Assembly: GCF_900188375.1 (NCBI RefSeq)
Contig: NZ_FZOO01000006.1
Location: forward strand, 186,001 to 250,000
From: Geodermatophilus pulveris
GTDB lineage: Bacteria; Actinomycetota; Actinomycetes; Mycobacteriales; Geodermatophilaceae
DNA: 64,000 bases
Direction of reading: 5' to 3'
This document shows positions 1 to 9,145 of this stretch, piece after piece. The notes beneath the pieces were generated by a model that did not search any database, was not told the origin of the DNA, and was given only the letters and a program-made list of their open reading frames with translations. The position numbers and the translations under genes were made by a program. Position 1 is the stretch's first letter, and each line of letters starts with the position of its first letter.

Positions 1-2
1 GC

Positions 3-1229
3 CTCGAGGTCACCTACGTCCGCAACGTCACCGACATCGACGACAAGATCCTCGCCCGGGCCGCCGAGCGGGGCGTGCCGTGGTGGGCCTGGGCGTACAC
101 CAACGAGCTGGCCTGCACCCGCGCCTACGACGCTCTCGGGGTGCTGCCGCCCACGTACGAGCCGCGCGCCACCGGGCACGTCCCGGACATGGTCGAGCTG
201 ATCGCGCGGCTGGTGGAGCGTGGCCACGCCTACGCCGTCGACGGCGACGTCTACTTCGACGTCCGCTCCTTCCCCGACTACGGCGCCCTGACCCGCCAGC
301 GGGTGGAGGACCTGGAGCCGGCCGCCGACACCGAGACCGACGAGCGCAAGCACGACCCCCGCGACTTCGCGCTGTGGAAGGCGCACAAGCCCGGCGAGCC
401 GGAGACCGCGTCGTGGGCCACCCCGTGGGGCCGCGGCCGCCCGGGCTGGCACCTGGAGTGCTCGGCGATGGCCGAGCGGTACCTCGGGCCGGAGTTCGAC
501 CTCCACGGTGGCGGGCTGGACCTGCGCTTCCCGCACCACGAGAACGAGCAGGCCCAGTCGCGCGCCGCCGGCGACGGGTTCGCCCGGTACTGGGTGCACA
601 ACGGCTGGGTGACCCTCGGCGGGGAGAAGATGAGCAAGTCGCTGGGCAACACCGCGCTGGTCGACGAGGTGGTGCGGCGGGCCCGGCCGGTCGAGCTGCG
701 CTACTACCTGGTCGCCCCGCACTACCGCTCGACGATCGAGTTCACCGACGCCGCGCTGGCCGAGGCCGGGGCCGCCTACCGCCGGATCGAGTCCTTCGTG
801 CGGCGCGCCGCTGAGCGGGTGGGCGCGGACGCCGGCGGCCCGGTGCTGTGCGCCGACTTCACCGCCGCCCTGGACGACGACCTGGCCACCCCCGCCGCGG
901 TCGCCGCCGTCCACGAGACGGTCCGGCAGGGCAACACCGCGCTGGCCGAGGGCGACGACAAGGCGGTCGCCGGCGCGCTGGGCTCGGTGCGCGCGATGCT
1001 CGGCGTCCTCGGCCTGGACCCGCTGGACCCCCACTGGGCCGGCGGGGGAGGCGACGACCGGCTGTCCGGGGTGGCCGACGGGCTGGTCGCGCTCGCCCTG
1101 GAGCAGCGGCAGTCCGCCCGCGCGCGCCGGGACTACGCCGCGGCCGACGCCATCCGGGGCTCCCTGGCAGCACTCGGTGTCCAGGTCGAGGACACCCCCT
1201 CCGGACCGCGATGGGAGCTGAGCCGCTGA
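3..1229 (+). CDS. cysS: cysteinyl-tRNA synthetase, 3' part (5' end outside window)
   Basis: The reading frame is already open at the left edge (frame starting at base 3) and begins with the conserved [14 protein letters not shown] segment of class I cysteinyl-tRNA synthetases. The zinc/active-site entrance with the HIGH motif therefore lies upstream, outside the window. The zinc-ligand segment WHLECSAM, the following [17 protein letters not shown] block and the catalytic loop KMSKS (about bases 627-641) are all present, and the C-terminal anticodon-binding helices are intact. The enzyme charges tRNA-Cys in the cytosol. A GTG at 75 is not the real start, because homology continues upstream of it. 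The stop codon overlaps the rlmB start (TGATG), so the two genes are translationally coupled, as is usual in actinobacteria. Confidence 0.97.
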   Translation, partial: LEVTYVRNVTDIDDKILARAAERGVPWWAWAYTNELACTRAYDALGVLPPTYEPRATGHVPDMVELIARLVERGHAYAVDGDVYFDVRSFPDYGALTRQRVEDLEPAADTETDERKHDPRDFALWKAHKPGEPETASWATPWGRGRPGWHLECSAMAERYLGPEFDLHGGGLDLRFPHHENEQAQSRAAGDGFARYWVHNGWVTLGGEKMSKSLGNTALVDEVVRRARPVELRYYLVAPHYRSTIEFTDAALAEAGAAYRRIESFVRRAAERVGADAGGPVLCADFTAALDDDLATPAAVAAVHETVRQGNTALAEGDDKAVAGALGSVRAMLGVLGLDPLDPHWAGGGGDDRLSGVADGLVALALEQRQSARARRDYAAADAIRGSLAALGVQVEDTPSGPRWELSR

Positions 1230-2215
1230 TGGCGGGCAACAGCCAGCGCCGGGGGCGCTCGGCCGGCGCGGGCAAGAAGACCGCGACCGCCGGCACCGGC
1301 GGCAAGAACCGGCGCTCGCTGGCCGGGCGGGGCGCCACCCCGCCGGCCGAGATGCGCCCGGGGCACCCCGCCCAGCGGCGCGCCGCCGCCGACGCCCGGC
1401 GGCGGACCGAGCGTGACCGCAGCCGCCAGCGCACCGAGGAGGCGCCCGAGCTGCTGCTGGGCCGCAACCCGGTGGTGGAGGCGCTGCGGGCGCAGATCCC
1501 GGCCACCGCGCTGTACGTGGTCACCGGGGACTCCCGGGCCCAGACCGACGAGCGGATCACCGAGGCGCTGCACCTGGCCAACGACCGTGGCCTGCCGCTG
1601 CTGGAGGTGGGCCGGGCCGAGTTCGACCGGATGTCCAACGGGGCGCTGCACCAGGGCATCGGCCTGCAGGTGCCGCCCTACCAGTACGCGCACCCCGACG
1701 ACCTGCTCGACCTCGCCCGCGACTCCGGCCGCCCGCCGCTGGTGGTCGCCATGGACGGTGTCACCGACCCGCGCAACCTCGGCGCCGTCGTCCGCTCGGC
1801 CGCCGCGTTCGATGCGCACGGCGTCGTCGTCCCGCAGCGCCGGTCGGTCGGCATGACCGCGTCGGCCTGGCGCACCAGCGCCGGCGCCGCGGCGCGGCTG
1901 CCGGTGGCCCGCGCGGTCAACCTGGCCCGGGCGCTGGGCTCCTACCAGGACGCCGGGCTGATGACCGTCGGGCTGGCCGGCGACGGCGACGTCGACGTGC
2001 ACGACTTCGACGGCTTCGCCGACCCGCTCGCCCTGGTGGTCGGCGCCGAGGGGACGGGGCTGTCCCGGCTGGTCCGCGAGCGCTGCGACGTCGTCGTCCG
2101 CATCCCCATCGCACGGGACACCGAGTCGCTCAACGTCAGCGTGGCCGCCGGCATCGCGCTCTACCACACTGCGACCCTCCGGGCCGCACCGCGGCCGGGT
2201 GGCGGCACGGCGTGA
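1229..2215 (+). CDS. rlmB: 23S rRNA (guanosine-2'-O-)-methyltransferase RlmB, SPOUT/TrmH family
   Basis: 328 residues. A long basic, disordered N-terminus (about residues 1-75, rich in Arg, Gly and Ala) is typical of actinobacterial RlmB. It is followed by the L30e-like substrate-binding domain beginning [14 protein letters not shown], then the SPOUT knot. The three SPOUT motifs are visible: [33 protein letters not shown], and [18 protein letters not shown]. The family uses S-adenosylmethionine to methylate a ribose in the 23S peptidyl-transferase region. The ATG at 1229 overlaps the cysS stop; I prefer it to the in-frame ATG at 1211 because of this overlap. The cysS-rlmB order is conserved in many actinobacteria. 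Confidence 0.95.
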   Translation: MAGNSQRRGRSAGAGKKTATAGTGGKNRRSLAGRGATPPAEMRPGHPAQRRAAADARRRTERDRSRQRTEEAPELLLGRNPVVEALRAQIPATALYVVTGDSRAQTDERITEALHLANDRGLPLLEVGRAEFDRMSNGALHQGIGLQVPPYQYAHPDDLLDLARDSGRPPLVVAMDGVTDPRNLGAVVRSAAAFDAHGVVVPQRRSVGMTASAWRTSAGAAARLPVARAVNLARALGSYQDAGLMTVGLAGDGDVDVHDFDGFADPLALVVGAEGTGLSRLVRERCDVVVRIPIARDTESLNVSVAAGIALYHTATLRAAPRPGGGTA

Positions 2216-2300
2216 GCTGAGCCGTTCCGCCACCTCGTCGCGGACCCCTCCGGGCCCCACTCCTCGGCGGCCCTCGCAGGGCGCCTCGCGGGTGCGGTCG

Positions 2301-3590
2301 CTACCCCAGCAGCTGGGCGACGGTGTAGATCACCAGGCCGGCCAGGCCGCCGACCACGGTCCCGTTGATCCGGATGAACTGGAGATCCCGGCCGACCTGC
2401 AGCTCGATGCGGCGGCTGGTCTCCTCGGTGTCCCAGCGCGCAACGGTGCTGCCCACGAGGTCGGCGAGGTCGCCGGAGAACCGCTCCACCAGGTAGCCGG
2501 CGGCCCCGTGCGCGTGCCGCTGCACCAGCTCGCGCACCCGCGGGTCGGTCTGCAGCAGCCCGGCGCCCTCGCGGACCATGCCGGCCAGCCGGGCGCGCAG
2601 CGCCGACCCGGGGTCGGCGGCGGCGGCCAGCGCGGCGTCCTTGAGCGTCGTCCACAGCGACCCGGACCAGGTCCGGACGGCGGGGTGGTCGAGCAGTTCG
2701 GCCTTGAGCTCCTCGACGCGGGCCGCGGTGGCCGGGTCGGTGCGCAGCGCGTGCACGTAGCGGCGCAGCCGGGCGTCGTACACCCGGCGCAGCTCGTGGC
2801 GGGGGTCGTCGCCGACCTCCGCGAGGAAGACCTGCACCCCGGAGAAGACGCGGTCGAACACCCGGTCGTCGACCCAGTCGGGAACCCAGGCGGGGGAGGC
2901 GTCGCCCAGCTGGGCGCGGAAGACCACCCGGTTGTCCTCGAGGAAGCGGGCCAGCCCGCGCAGCGCGGCGGACAGCACCTCCTGGTGCCGGTCGCCGTCC
3001 ACCACCAGCTCCAGCGTCCGCGCCACCACCGGGGCGGCCGGGGTGGCGTGCAGCCTGCGGTCCACCAGGTCGGCGACCGCGGGCCGCAGGTCGTCGTCCT
3101 TGAGCAGCCCGGCGACCGAGTGCAGCAGCGCCCCGGCGTCCCCGGCCAGCCGCTCGGCGCGGCCGGGTGCGGCGAGGAAGGCACCCAGCCGGCCGGGGAC
3201 GTCGATGGTGGTCAGCTTCTCCTCGACCACGCTGCGGGTCAGGAAGTTCTGCTGCACGAAGGTGCCCAGGCTCGCGCCGATCTGGTCCTTCTTGCGCGGG
3301 ATGATCGCCGTGTGCGGGATGGGCAGCCGCATCGGGTGCCGGAAGATCGCGGTGACGGCGAACCAGTCGGCCAGCGCCCCGACCATGGAGGCCTCCGCGG
3401 TGGCCCGCACGTAGCCGACCCACGCGCCGGCCTCCTCGCCGAGCAGCACGCAGCCGAGGAAGACGGCGGCGGCGAGCACGAACAGCCCGGTGGCCAGCCG
3501 CTTCATCCGGGCCAGGTCGCGGGCCCGCTCCGGGTCGTCCAGGGAGGCGGCCAGCGGGGCGGGCGGCGAGCTGGACGACACCCCGCCCAC
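2301..3590 (-). CDS. DUF445 family membrane protein
   Basis: About 429 residues. After a short Ser/Pro-rich start there is an N-terminal hydrophobic segment (LATGLFVLAAAVFLGCVL) and the family hallmark GALADWFAVTAIFRHPMRLPIPHTAIIPRKK, seen here in two consecutive pieces. A long helical, charged middle follows, then a C-terminal membrane segment (VVGGLAGLVIYTVAQLLG) ending at the stop. DUF445 (YjiN-like) proteins are membrane proteins of unknown function. The listed start is a GTG at 3588-3590; a GTG at 3579-3581 with AAGGTG a few bases upstream is an equally good start. The gene converges with rlmB. Confidence 0.85.
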   Translation of the reverse strand: MGGVSSSSPPAPLAASLDDPERARDLARMKRLATGLFVLAAAVFLGCVLLGEEAGAWVGYVRATAEASMVGALADWFAVTAIFRHPMRLPIPHTAIIPRKKDQIGASLGTFVQQNFLTRSVVEEKLTTIDVPGRLGAFLAAPGRAERLAGDAGALLHSVAGLLKDDDLRPAVADLVDRRLHATPAAPVVARTLELVVDGDRHQEVLSAALRGLARFLEDNRVVFRAQLGDASPAWVPDWVDDRVFDRVFSGVQVFLAEVGDDPRHELRRVYDARLRRYVHALRTDPATAARVEELKAELLDHPAVRTWSGSLWTTLKDAALAAAADPGSALRARLAGMVREGAGLLQTDPRVRELVQRHAHGAAGYLVERFSGDLADLVGSTVARWDTEETSRRIELQVGRDLQFIRINGTVVGGLAGLVIYTVAQLLG

Positions 3591-3658
3591 CTTATGAGAG
3601 CGGCCCTTGAGAGAGCGGCCTGGTCGCGAGGCTCGTCGCGGGCCCGGACGGGGGCCGC

Positions 3659-4945
3659 TCAGCCCTCGGTGGCACCGAGGGTGACGTCGATCTGCTCGGT
3701 GGACTGCCCGCGCCGCACGGTGAGGGTGACCTCCTCACCGGGCGAGGCGCTGCGGACGGCGGCGGTCAGCTCGGTGGAGGTGGTCACCAACCGGTCGCCG
3801 ACCGCGGTGACCACGTCGCCGGCCTGCAGGCCCGCGTCCGACGCCGGCGTGCCGGGCTGCACCTGCACCACCTGCGCGCCGGTGCCGATCCCGGGGTTGG
3901 TGCCGTCCGGGGCGGTCTGGGCGCTGACGCCGAGGTAGGTGATGTCGGCCGAGCCGTCGGCCACGATCTCCTGGGCGATCCGCTCCGCGGTGTTGCCCGG
4001 GATGGCGAACCCGACGCCGATGCTGCCGCTCTGCGCCTGCTGGCCGGGCGCGCCCGAGGCCACCGTGGCGATCGCGGTGTTGATGCCGATCACCTCGCCG
4101 GCGCCGTTGACCAGCGCGCCGCCGGAGTTGCCGGGGTTGATGGCGGCGTCGGTCTGCAGCGCGTCGATGACGGTGGCGTCGCCCTCGGTGGAGCCGGTGG
4201 CCACCGCCCGCCCCCGGGCGCTGATGATGCCGTCGGTGACGGTGTCGGACAGGCCGAGCGGGGCGCCGATGGCGACGGCCAGGTCGCCGACCTGCACCGC
4301 GTCGGAGTCGCCGAACGTGGCCGGGGCGAGGCCGGAGGCGTCCTCCAGCCGCAGCACCGCCAGGTCGTACACCGGCTGGGTGCCGACGACGGTGGCGTCG
4401 TAGAGGGTGCCGTCGGGGGTGCGCACCGAGACGACCGGCTGGCCGGCGCCGTCGATGCTGACCACGTGGTCGTTGGTCAGCACGTAGCCGTCCTCGCTGA
4501 GGACGACGCCCGAGCCGCTGCCCGAGCCCGAGCCGTTGGTGACGTAGACGGTGACCGCGCTGGGCGCCGCCTTGGCCGCGGCCGCGGTGACGGCGGTGGC
4601 CGTCTCCGGGTTGGTGATGGTGACGTTCTGCGCGGCGGCCGTGCCGGCGTCGCTGCCGGGGCCGTCGGCACCGTCGGCGAGCAGCACGACCCCGGCGCCG
4701 GCGCCGCCGCCGACCAGGGCGCCGGCGAGCAGGCCGGCCACGCCCATCCGCAGCCGGCCGGCGCGGTGGGACGGCTGCTGCGGGCCCGGCTGCTGCGGGA
4801 CCGGCGGGCCGAACGGCGGCGGCCCGGGGTAGGGCTGTCCGGGTGCGGTGGGACCCTGCGCCGCCGGCCCGTCGGCCGACCGCTGCGGCCAGCCCGGCTG
4901 CGCCCAGGTGCCCGGCGCCGGGGTGGGGTTGCCGTAGGGGTCCAC
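3659..4945 (-). CDS. HtrA/DegP-like membrane-anchored serine protease with PDZ domain
   Basis: 428 residues from a GTG at 4943-4945, preceded by GAGGAGGACGAGG, the likely ribosome-binding site. The longer open frame upstream lacks family character. Layout: Pro/Gln-rich cytoplasmic N-terminus (1-65), one membrane helix (about 67-88), trypsin-like domain, then a C-terminal PDZ domain (about 325-425, with GIGTGAQVVQVQPGTPA and GLQAGDVVTAV). The catalytic triad is visible: His160 in LTNDHVV, Asp194 in YDLAVLRLE, Ser274 in NPGNSGGALVNG. It should degrade or refold misfolded extracytoplasmic proteins. A FetB-like gene lies 106 bp upstream on the same strand, with no overlap. Confidence 0.93.
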   Translation of the reverse strand: MDPYGNPTPAPGTWAQPGWPQRSADGPAAQGPTAPGQPYPGPPPFGPPVPQQPGPQQPSHRAGRLRMGVAGLLAGALVGGGAGAGVVLLADGADGPGSDAGTAAAQNVTITNPETATAVTAAAAKAAPSAVTVYVTNGSGSGSGSGVVLSEDGYVLTNDHVVSIDGAGQPVVSVRTPDGTLYDATVVGTQPVYDLAVLRLEDASGLAPATFGDSDAVQVGDLAVAIGAPLGLSDTVTDGIISARGRAVATGSTEGDATVIDALQTDAAINPGNSGGALVNGAGEVIGINTAIATVASGAPGQQAQSGSIGVGFAIPGNTAERIAQEIVADGSADITYLGVSAQTAPDGTNPGIGTGAQVVQVQPGTPASDAGLQAGDVVTAVGDRLVTTSTELTAAVRSASPGEEVTLTVRRGQSTEQIDVTLGATEG

Positions 4946-5051
4946 GTGTCCTCGTCCTCCTCGTGGGCGGCCCTGCGCCACCCTCGGGCCACCACTGTCG
5001 TCCCTGCGACTGGTCCGCCGCTGACGGTCCCCTGTGAGGTCGCTGGACGCC

Positions 5052-5828
5052 TCAGCCGGGGACGCCGGGCACCAGCCTGCCGCGCGCCACCAGCTCCAGC
5101 ACCGTCCACACGGTGGTGACCTGCGCGGCCAGCAGGCCGACCAGCACCAGCAGCTGGGTGGCACCGGCCTCCAGCGGCGTCCCGCCGCCGAGCAGCACCC
5201 CGACGAAGGCGCCGGGCAGCGTGACCAGCCCGACGGTGCGGGTCTGGTCCAGCGGCGGCACCAGCGCGGTGGCCGCCGCCGGGCCGAGCACCTCGCGGAC
5301 GGCGTCGCGCCGCAGCAGCCCGACGGCGAGCGCGGCTTCCACCTCCCCGCGCCGGGCGGCCAGCTCCTCCCGCAGCCGCCGGCCGGCCAGCGACGTCGCG
5401 GTCATCGCCCCGCCGACGAGGATCCCGGCGACCGGGACCACCGCCTCCCCGCGCAGCGGCACGGTGCCGCTGGCCAGCACGAGGGCCACCACCGGGACCG
5501 CGCCGGCGAGCACCGGGACGGCGGCGGTGCCCACCCGGCCGGCGGCACCGGCGCTGCGCAGCGCCGGCCCGGTCGCCCGCCCGGCCGCGGTGACGGCGGC
5601 GACGCCGACCATGAGCAGCACGAACAGCGCCGAGAGGGGCAGCGAGCGGACGACGACGAGCAGCACGGCCGAGACCGCGGCCAGCTGGACGGTCGCGCGC
5701 ACGGCGGCCACCACGACCGGGCGGTCCTGGCCCAGGCCGGACAGCCGGCCGGCCACGGCGGCGACCGCGGTGAGCGCGACCAGGGCTGCCGCCAGCCGGG
5801 GCCCGAGGTCGACGGCGGAGGAACCCAC
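5052..5828 (-). CDS. FetB/YbbM-type (UPF0014) ABC transporter permease
   Basis: 258 residues with about seven predicted membrane helices spread over the whole length. The segment GAMTATSLAGRRLREEL and the later DQTRTVGLVTLPGAFVGVLLGG block are the best-conserved parts of the FetB family, whose E. coli member works with the ATPase FetA in iron export. No ATPase gene lies next to it in the window, so the partner must be elsewhere. The start is a GTG at 5826-5828 with a weak upstream purine stretch. The exported substrate (iron or another metal) is inferred from family only. Confidence 0.8.
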   Translation of the reverse strand: MGSSAVDLGPRLAAALVALTAVAAVAGRLSGLGQDRPVVVAAVRATVQLAAVSAVLLVVVRSLPLSALFVLLMVGVAAVTAAGRATGPALRSAGAAGRVGTAAVPVLAGAVPVVALVLASGTVPLRGEAVVPVAGILVGGAMTATSLAGRRLREELAARRGEVEAALAVGLLRRDAVREVLGPAAATALVPPLDQTRTVGLVTLPGAFVGVLLGGGTPLEAGATQLLVLVGLLAAQVTTVWTVLELVARGRLVPGVPG

Positions 5829-5857
5829 GGGTGTCGATCATGCACCGCGCCGTCCCC

Positions 5858-5885
5858 GAGGTGCCTCCCGCGCGCGAGGCGCCTC
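5858..5885. terminator. GC-rich hairpin at the end of the universal stress gene
   Basis: Two 10-base arms, GAGGTGCCTC and GAGGCGCCTC, pair with one G-T wobble around an 8-base loop. The right arm overlaps the stop codon of the minus-strand universal stress gene, and the hairpin sits in the short gap to the next minus-strand gene. There is no U-tract, so termination is only plausible. Confidence 0.35.
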
Positions 5886-6792
5886 ACCCGACGGCGATGA
5901 TCTCCTCGCGGGGCTCGGTGGAGGACCGCCGGTGCACCGGGGGCACGAAGACCATCGGCGAGGTGCAGTGCCGCAGCAGCCAGCGGTGCAGCCCGTCCAG
6001 CGGCCGGTGCAGCAGCCCGCCGTGCCCCGCGGTCATCACCAGCAGCGGCGTCGGGCAGGCCGCGGCCAGCACCCGCCCGCCGGTCGGGGAGGGCACCGGT
6101 GCGTGCGTCACCCGCAGGTCGGGCCAGCGCTCGTCCCACTGCGGGGAGTCGGCGGCCCACGCGCCGCCGTCGTCCGGCCGGGTGTGCAGCACCAGCAGCG
6201 GTGTCCGGGTGCGCAGCGCGGCCTCCGCCGCGAACGCCACCACCGGCTCGTCGTCCTCCCGCTCGCCGAGGCCGAGCACCGCCACGTCCGGGCGGGAGCC
6301 GGTGCCACCGGGCCGGGACCGCGGGACGACGACCACCGGGCGGGGGGAGCGGGCAGCGACCCGCTGGGCGACCGAGGCGAGCACCAGCTCGTCGGCCACG
6401 CCGGTGGTGGCGATGCCGAGGACGACGAGCTGCGCGTCCTCGGCGGCGCGCAGCAGCGCGGCCGCCGGGTCACCGGGCACCACCTCGGTGGAGACGGGGA
6501 CCGACGGCGCGGTGTGCACGGCGACCGTGTACGCCTGCGCGGTGGCGCCGCGGGCGCGCGGCAGCCAGGCCGCGGGGGAGCCGGCGACGCCGCGGTGCCC
6601 GAGGTGGGGCGTGGCGTGCACGATCCGCAGCGGGGCGCCGCGGCGGGCGGCGTCCTCGGCGGCCCACCGGACCGCGCGCAGCCCGCACTCGCTGCCGTCG
6701 GCGCCGACCACGACGGGCGGTGGCGGCGGGCCGTCCCCCGGCGCGCGCGGCGCAGGCGTCGTCCCGGCTGGGGTCGGGGTCGTCGTGGACAC
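5884..6792 (-). CDS. universal stress protein, two tandem Usp domains
   Basis: 302 residues from a GTG at 6790-6792, with GGAGGTG seven bases upstream; the open frame continues further but without a comparable ribosome-binding site. After a Pro/Thr-rich leader (about 1-27) there are two Usp (adenine-nucleotide hydrolase-like) domains. The first starts PVVVGADGSECGLRAVRWA and carries AQLVVLGIATTGV. The second starts PDVAVLGLGEREDDEP and ends with VMTAGHGGLLHRPL plus CTSPMVFVPP. The GxxG nucleotide loop of the second domain is poorly kept. Cytosolic stress-response role inferred from family. It is divergent from the small membrane-protein gene, with 188 bp between them for promoters. Confidence 0.85.
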   Translation of the reverse strand: MSTTTPTPAGTTPAPRAPGDGPPPPPVVVGADGSECGLRAVRWAAEDAARRGAPLRIVHATPHLGHRGVAGSPAAWLPRARGATAQAYTVAVHTAPSVPVSTEVVPGDPAAALLRAAEDAQLVVLGIATTGVADELVLASVAQRVAARSPRPVVVVPRSRPGGTGSRPDVAVLGLGEREDDEPVVAFAAEAALRTRTPLLVLHTRPDDGGAWAADSPQWDERWPDLRVTHAPVPSPTGGRVLAAACPTPLLVMTAGHGGLLHRPLDGLHRWLLRHCTSPMVFVPPVHRRSSTEPREEIIAVG

Positions 6793-6980
6793 GGGCACCT
6801 CCGGATGACGGTCGTCCCCCCGTGGCTGCCGTCGAGGGTCCTCGCCCGCGCCGCCGCTGGGAAGCCGTCCGGCCACGGAGGGTGCAACTGCGTGCGGGCT
6901 GGGTAGGGGCGGGACCCGGACCCCCGCTCGCCGGTGGCGCCCGGTCCCTCGTGTCCGCCCCCGCTCCTGGAGGGTGCCCC

Positions 6981-7607
6981 GTGTCCACCCGCGGTCTGCT
7001 CCACCGCCTCCTGCTCGGTCTCGGCGCCGTCGCCGTCGGCGTGCTCGTCGTCGCCGGTGGCCTGGCCCTGCGCCCGCCCGGCCTGGTCGCGGTGGGGATG
7101 GCCGCGGTGGTGGCCGCCTCGCTGGTCGCCGGCGTCTCCCGCGACTCCCTGCCCGGGCCGGCTGAGGTCGTCGACGTCGCCTGGAAGGCCGGGGCGGCGA
7201 CCGTCGTGGCGCTCCTGGCCCTGTGCGGGGCCGCCGTCCTCGGCGGGTCGGTGCTCACCCTCCTGCTGGCCGGGGCCGCCGCGCTGGCCGGCACCGTCAC
7301 GTGGCTGGTCCGCGCGCACCGCGCGCCGGCGCCGTCCGCGCCCGCCGCGGCCCGCCGGCCGTCGTCCCCGCGGCCGGTGTCCGCGCTGGCGACCGACGAG
7401 CTGGGCCGGGAGTGGACGCGGACGTCGGCGGCGCTGGCCGGCCGGCTGGACGCCGCCACCCGCGCAGCGATCGTCGCCCGCCGCGAGGAGACCCTCGACG
7501 AGCTCGAGCGGCGCGACCCGGAGGGCTTCGCGCGGTGGATCGCCGGCCTGCCCGTGGCCGACAGCGACCCCGGCGGCGAGCTGCGGCACGGCGACCCCGC
7601 CCCCTGA
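6981..7607 (+). CDS. small multi-pass membrane protein of unknown function
   Basis: 208 residues from a GTG at 6981 preceded by GGAGGGTGCCCC. The first 110 residues hold about four hydrophobic helices (for example LLLGLGAVAVGVLVVAGGLAL and VVALLALCGAAVLGG). The rest is a soluble, charged tail with the helical stretch RAAIVARREETLDELERRDPEGFARWI, written here only in part: key residues are two Arg and four Glu in the first half. I do not recognise a named family. The tail resembles the short C-terminal segments of actinobacterial membrane proteins that end near FxRW. It is 67 bp upstream of the oxidoreductase gene, so the two may be co-transcribed. Confidence 0.7.
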   Translation: MSTRGLLHRLLLGLGAVAVGVLVVAGGLALRPPGLVAVGMAAVVAASLVAGVSRDSLPGPAEVVDVAWKAGAATVVALLALCGAAVLGGSVLTLLLAGAAALAGTVTWLVRAHRAPAPSAPAAARRPSSPRPVSALATDELGREWTRTSAALAGRLDAATRAAIVARREETLDELERRDPEGFARWIAGLPVADSDPGGELRHGDPAP

Positions 7608-7674
7608 GTCCCCGAGGCGGGGCGGGCACACCCGACGCGCGCGTCGCCTCCTCCACCGCGCACCAGGAGCCGCC

Positions 7675-8538
7675 GTGTCGATCCCCCGCGCCGCAGCGCC
7701 CCCGCCCGTCGCCGTCACCGGTGCCACGGGCGGCCTCGGGGGCCGGGTCGCCCGCATCCTCGCCGGCACGGGCGTCGCCCAGCGGCTGCTCGTCCGTGAC
7801 CCGTCGCGCGCCCCACGAGTGCCCGGCGCCACCACCGCCGTCGCCACCTTCGGCGACCGCGCCGCGGTGCGGCAGGCCCTGACCGGCGTCCCCACCGTCC
7901 TGATGGTCTCGGCCTCCGAGACGCCCGACCGCCTCGACCAGCACCGCGCCTTCGTCGACGCCGCCGTCGACGCCGGCGTGCGGCACCTGGTCTACGTCTC
8001 CTTCCTCGGCGCCGCCCCCGACGCCACGTTCACCCTCGCGCGCGACCACTGGGCGACCGAGCAGCACGTGCGGGCCAGCGGGCTGTCCGCCACGTTCCTG
8101 CGGGACAACCTCTACGCCGACTTCCTGCCGGCGCTGGTGGGGGAGGACGGCGTGATCCGCGGGCCGGCCGGCGACGGGCGCGTCTCCGCCGTCGCCCGGG
8201 ACGACGTCGCCGAGGTGGCGGCCGTCGTCCTCCGTGACCCGGGCGCCCACGTCGGGCGGACCCACGACCTCACCGGACCCGCGGCCCTGACCCTCGCCGA
8301 GGTGGCGGACACGCTGACCGCAGCCACCGGCCGGGCGGTGACCTACCACGCGGAGACGGTGCAGGAGGCGTACGCCTCCCGCGCCGCCACCGGCGCGCCC
8401 GACTGGCAGGTGGACGCCTGGGTGTCGACCTACACCGCGATCGCCGCCGGCGAGATGGCCGCGGTGAGCACCGCGGTGGCCGACGTCACCGGCCGCCCGC
8501 CGCGGAGCCCGGCGGACCTGCTCCGGGACCGCCCCTGA
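7675..8538 (+). CDS. NmrA-like NAD(P)-binding oxidoreductase (atypical SDR)
   Basis: 287 residues from a GTG at 7675. The Rossmann glycine motif VTGATGGLGGRVARIL is near the N-terminus (about residues 13-28). LVRDPSRAPRVPGA follows as the NADP-selecting segment and HLVYVSFLGAAPDATF as the modified active-site strand; the YxxxK catalytic pair of classical SDRs is absent, as in NmrA-like proteins. The C-terminal half (TFLRDNLYADFLPAL, then DDVAEVAAVVL) matches the family pattern. Such proteins bind NAD(P)H as quinone reductases or redox sensors; the substrate here is unknown. Confidence 0.85.
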   Translation: MSIPRAAAPPPVAVTGATGGLGGRVARILAGTGVAQRLLVRDPSRAPRVPGATTAVATFGDRAAVRQALTGVPTVLMVSASETPDRLDQHRAFVDAAVDAGVRHLVYVSFLGAAPDATFTLARDHWATEQHVRASGLSATFLRDNLYADFLPALVGEDGVIRGPAGDGRVSAVARDDVAEVAAVVLRDPGAHVGRTHDLTGPAALTLAEVADTLTAATGRAVTYHAETVQEAYASRAATGAPDWQVDAWVSTYTAIAAGEMAAVSTAVADVTGRPPRSPADLLRDRP

Positions 8539-8682
8539 GCGCTCCCCGGCCCCGCGGGCCCCAGGTTCGACGCCGGCGTCGTGGCCGACCCGGCAGGGCA
8601 CCGCGGCAGGGTGCTGTACGACACCACCACGTCGGGCGGCCGGGTCGGCGCCTCCGGGTCCCTAGACTCGTCCCCGTGGTCC

Positions 8683-8755
8683 GCCGGCGTGGCGCAACTG
8701 GTAGCGCACCCGACTTGTAATCGGGCGGTTGGGGGTTCGAGTCCCCCCGTCGGCT
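8683..8755 (+). tRNA. tRNA-Thr (anticodon TGT)
   Basis: A complete 73-base cloverleaf. The acceptor arms GCCGGCG and CGTCGGC pair over 7 bp with one G-T wobble. The anticodon stem CCCGA/TCGGG encloses loop CTTGTAA, with anticodon TGT. The T-arm GGGGG-TTCGAGT-CCCCC is perfect. The discriminator base is T and CCA is not encoded. Genes for tRNAs are favourite integration sites, and an excisionase-like gene follows only 168 bp away. Confidence 0.96.
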
Positions 8756-8923
8756 CAAAGGTCCAGCTCAGCAAGCTGCTCGTAGCTTGGAGGGAGTCAG
8801 CAAACCCACCGTGCCCCACTTTACCCCCACCTTTTACCGGCCACTGAAACGCACTGTGCGGCGGGAGATGCTCGCCCACCTCTTCCACACCAGGGGGCCG
8901 GCGGACGTCTCGTGCGCCTCAGG

Positions 8924-9145
8924 TCACTCGCTGGGGACACGGCCTGCCTCGATGAAGGCGTCGAGTGATGAGCGCTGCAGGCGCACGTACTTGCCGAGCT
9001 TGACGTAGGAGATGCGCCGCTGGGCAACGAGTCGGCGGATGAATCGCTCGCCGGTCCCGAGGTACTCCCCGGCTTGACCGATGGTCAACAGTTCATCCTG
9101 TGGGGCGTGGGCCGTAGCGGCGCGCAAAGGATTCGGTCGGCTCAT
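8924..9145 (-). CDS. excisionase-like helix-turn-helix protein (orphan)
   Basis: 73 residues. From residue 19 on, ELLTIGQAGEYLGTGERFIR, RLVAQRRISYVKLGKYVRL and the closing DAFIEAGRV form the MerR-like winged helix of the phage/ICE excisionase and AlpA group. Such proteins bind att DNA and bias an integrase towards excision, or act as regulators. In intact elements the integrase gene sits between this gene and the tRNA; here only 168 bp remain there and no integrase frame is seen. I therefore read it as a leftover of a lost or rearranged element. A start further downstream (an internal Met or GTG) is not supported. Confidence 0.8.
   Translation of the reverse strand: MSRPNPLRAATAHAPQDELLTIGQAGEYLGTGERFIRRLVAQRRISYVKLGKYVRLQRSSLDAFIEAGRVPSE

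Noticed and set aside
8581-9008. Short plus-strand frames running through the tRNA-Thr.
   Set aside because: They overlap a confident tRNA gene and read its sequence as protein.
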